Source: an uncultured Lachnospiraceae bacterium (GTDB taxonomy: Bacteria > Bacillota > Clostridia > Lachnospirales > Lachnospiraceae). From it: a stretch of DNA of 64,000 nt. Positions 62,300 through 64,000 of this stretch are shown here, one piece after another. Location of the stretch: the NCBI GenBank assembly GCA_910586645.1, contig CAJUIS010000001.1, positions 62,001 to 126,000 on the forward strand. The letters are read 5' to 3'. Every line of letters begins with the position of its first letter. Positions within the stretch are counted from its first letter, which is position 1. The position numbers were made by a program, and so were the translations under genes. The notes beneath the pieces were generated by a model, which saw only the letters and a list, made by a program, of their open reading frames with translations, had not been told where the DNA came from and searched no databases.

Positions 62300-62932
62300 C
62301 TATTCAAAACAAAATTTCAGCTTTTTTTCTTCCAGTTCCTTTAAAAACGGATAAGGATTATAACTTTGCTCCTCTCCGTTTTCATCGTCCAGATAAACGC
62401 CGACATGCAGATGCACCGGAAAAAAACCTGTCGTACCTTCCGTCTTGCTGTATCCGGTATCTCCCATAAAACCCAGCAGCTCTCCCGCTCTCACTTCATA
62501 CCCGATCTCTATGCCGGGCGCATAATCGTTCAAATGCGCATAATAAAAATAAACTCCGTGCGGGCTTCGGATTCCAATCCGGTATCCTCCCAGCTTAAGC
62601 CAGCCAAGTTTCTCCACATACCCGTCTGAAATGCTTACCACCGGATAATGTCCTCTCTTATTGACCGCGGCCATAATATCGCACCCCTCATGGCCTCGTT
62701 CCCCGCCAAAATTGCGGCTTTCCATCCAACTGTCGGCAAAGCTGACGCGAAACCCTGACGTATCATAGGAAGATTTTGGCACAGGAAAATAAACCATATC
62801 TTCCCGCACCGCATCAAAAACATCTTCCGTATCTTCTTCCACACGTTTTGACAATGCGTCAAACAGCAGGGCGTCCAAAATGACAACCAAAAGAAAAAGT
62901 AGAACAACAGAAATACATCTGCGAACATCCAC
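62300..62932 (-). CDS. M23 family metallopeptidase, membrane-anchored
   Basis: A 210-residue LytM-type endopeptidase homologue acting outside the membrane on peptidoglycan cross-links. One N-terminal hydrophobic helix (about 5-27) anchors it. The M23 zinc and catalytic sites are present: HEGCDI (His and Asp ligands), YYAHL and VHLHVGV. The start is a GTG at 62932, five bases after the pepD-like stop; no clear ribosome binding site is seen, so coupling to the upstream gene is likely. An M23 protein near sporulation genes could act in the spore envelope, which is only inference. Confidence 0.85.
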   Translation of the reverse strand: MDVRRCISVVLLFLLVVILDALLFDALSKRVEEDTEDVFDAVREDMVYFPVPKSSYDTSGFRVSFADSWMESRNFGGERGHEGCDIMAAVNKRGHYPVVSISDGYVEKLGWLKLGGYRIGIRSPHGVYFYYAHLNDYAPGIEIGYEVRAGELLGFMGDTGYSKTEGTTGFFPVHLHVGVYLDDENGEEQSYNPYPFLKELEEKKLKFCFE

Positions 62933-62937
62933 CCGGT

Positions 62938-64000
62938 CTATTTCATGCTCCGTAAGAGTTCTGTAATAAACCGGTATACCCGTCCGGCGGAAGAAATGCT
63001 AAGCCGCTCTTTTGGCGTGTGAATGTCAAAATTGTCCGGGCCAAATGACACCGCGTCCAAATTTTTAATCTTATCTGAAAGGATGCCGCATTCCAGCCCT
63101 GCGTGAATCGCTTCAAAAACAGGTTTTTTTCCAAACATTTTTTCATATACGTCCGCAACATACTCCCTGACTTTCGAATCTGTGCAGTATTCCCATGCCG
63201 GATAATCGCCGCCTGTCACTATTTCACCGCCCAAAAATTCCGTGAGATATGTCAGCCTTTGGGAAAGCTCTTCTTTCCGGCTTCCGACACTGCTCCTGAT
63301 AGAAGAAGAGATGCAAAACGCATCTGGCGTAAGCTTCATAATTCCGGCGTTTAAAGACGTTTCCACCAGCCCCTTTATATTCGTACTCATATGCATAACG
63401 CCGTTTGGCGCATTGCGCAGATAAAACAACGCCTTCTGCATGGACGGCGCACAAAGCGCTTTACAGGTCTGGCCTTCTTCCAGAGAAACGCTGACAGTAA
63501 GGTCTGGCTCCGGCACGGTATACTCTTTCTTCAGAATCTCTGTTATTTTGGAAATGCAGTCACAAAATGTATCTTTATCTTCCTCCGAAAACAGCGCTTT
63601 ACATACCGCATCCCTTGGAATGGCGTTATCTTTCAGCCCTCCTTCCAAAGAAACGATGGAAATCATCATCTGATCGTCCAGATATTTTAAAATCCTTCCC
63701 ATTTCAATAATCGCATTGGCATGCTCCTTATCAATTTCGCTCCCCGAATGCCCTCCGGTCAGCCCATGAAGGCGGATAGAAGCCGCCACGCCGCTTTTCT
63801 CTTCATATCTTACCGGGATTTTCACCTGGGCAGTCAGTCCTCCGGCACAGCTCGTCAGAAAATGCCCTTCCACATCCGAGTCAATATTAAAAAGGATATG
63901 GCCTTTTAACATAGATAAGTCAATTGATTTTGCGCCAAGCAATCCGACTTCTTCATTTGTCGTTATGACAACCTCAAGCCTTGGGTGCAACAGCGCGTCA
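62938..64000 (-). CDS. pepD: Aminoacyl-histidine dipeptidase PepD-like (M20 family, N-terminus off the right edge)
   Basis: Partial frame of 354 residues, open through the right edge, so the first ~130 residues of a ~480-residue protein are missing. M20 zinc ligands are seen: the catalytic Glu-Glu pair in TNEEVGLLGA, Asp in FNIDSDVEG, and HAGLEC near the C-terminus. The dimerisation domain begins with LTGGHSGSEID. It cleaves Xaa-His dipeptides such as carnosine in known members. It is the first visible gene of the tight run toward hisZ. Confidence 0.9.
   Translation of the reverse strand, partial: DALLHPRLEVVITTNEEVGLLGAKSIDLSMLKGHILFNIDSDVEGHFLTSCAGGLTAQVKIPVRYEEKSGVAASIRLHGLTGGHSGSEIDKEHANAIIEMGRILKYLDDQMMISIVSLEGGLKDNAIPRDAVCKALFSEEDKDTFCDCISKITEILKKEYTVPEPDLTVSVSLEEGQTCKALCAPSMQKALFYLRNAPNGVMHMSTNIKGLVETSLNAGIMKLTPDAFCISSSIRSSVGSRKEELSQRLTYLTEFLGGEIVTGGDYPAWEYCTDSKVREYVADVYEKMFGKKPVFEAIHAGLECGILSDKIKNLDAVSFGPDNFDIHTPKERLSISSAGRVYRFITELLRSMK

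Noticed and set aside
62635..62928. 97-codon frame starting with ATG inside the M23 peptidase gene
   Set aside because: It is out of frame with the peptidase motifs HEGCDI and HLHVG and is a shadow of that gene.

Overview
The window comes from a spore-forming, low-to-medium GC Firmicute, most likely a gut Lachnospiraceae. Reasons: dipicolinate synthase genes (dpaA, dpaB), the short HisG plus HisZ pair, RecU, a secreted multidomain sialidase, secreted proteins ending in basic fibronectin-III or leucine-rich tails, AGGAGG ribosome binding sites and TTGACA/TATAAT promoters. No rRNA, tRNA, CRISPR array or insertion sequence was seen. Genes at both ends are cut: mutS on the left (its C-terminus is missing) and a pepD-like dipeptidase on the right (its N-terminus is missing).

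Layout. 1-8276 (minus strand): a promoter drives a soluble hybrid histidine kinase, then two flavoproteins and mutS. 8289-18721 (minus): one compact unit made of a CheY-like regulator, a membrane hybrid kinase with an HPt domain, a second membrane hybrid kinase that ends in a DegV-type fatty-acid-binding domain, an MscS channel, a large secreted beta-helix/Cys-repeat protein and a small BofC-like protein. 18736-22324: serC-serA-DUF1015. 22345-22544: a 200-bp imperfect palindrome. 22557-27035: leuB-ilvD-ilvB. 27153-28765: tgt-yajC. 28926-29275: a small isolated plus-strand transcription unit. 29285-35998: glnA, sialidase and RNase G/E. 36112-39440 (plus): dpaA-dpaB-asnB, a sporulation-related unit. 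39497-42819: hexuronate catabolism (kdgK, kdgA, and divergent uxaC).

42867-57449 holds histidine biosynthesis in two pieces. hisG-hisD-hisB-hisIE lies at 42867-46730 and hisZ at 56262-57449. Between them is about 9.5 kb of accessory DNA: a two-gene cassette (AAA ATPase plus PD-(D/E)XK-like nuclease) directly upstream of hisG, a tandem-thioredoxin/FN3 secreted protein, a membrane protein of unknown function, an orphan NADAR-family protein, a Cys-rich secreted EF-hand peptide, a 5'-truncated class D beta-lactamase-like remnant, a MutS2-like ATPase without an Smr domain, and a short strongly promoted transcription unit with a frameshifted small ORF. 57481-64000 (minus) is a tightly packed housekeeping run: pepD, M23 peptidase, RsuA-type pseudouridine synthase, HAD phosphatase, YgiQ radical SAM, RluD-type pseudouridine synthase, recU and hisZ.

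The most novel items are the histidine kinase-DegV fusion and its operon, the ATPase-nuclease cassette embedded in the his region, the HisF-like pseudoenzyme fused to HisI-HisE, the orphan NADAR protein, and two unexplained palindromic elements. All functional statements rest on motifs read by eye. No database search was run.
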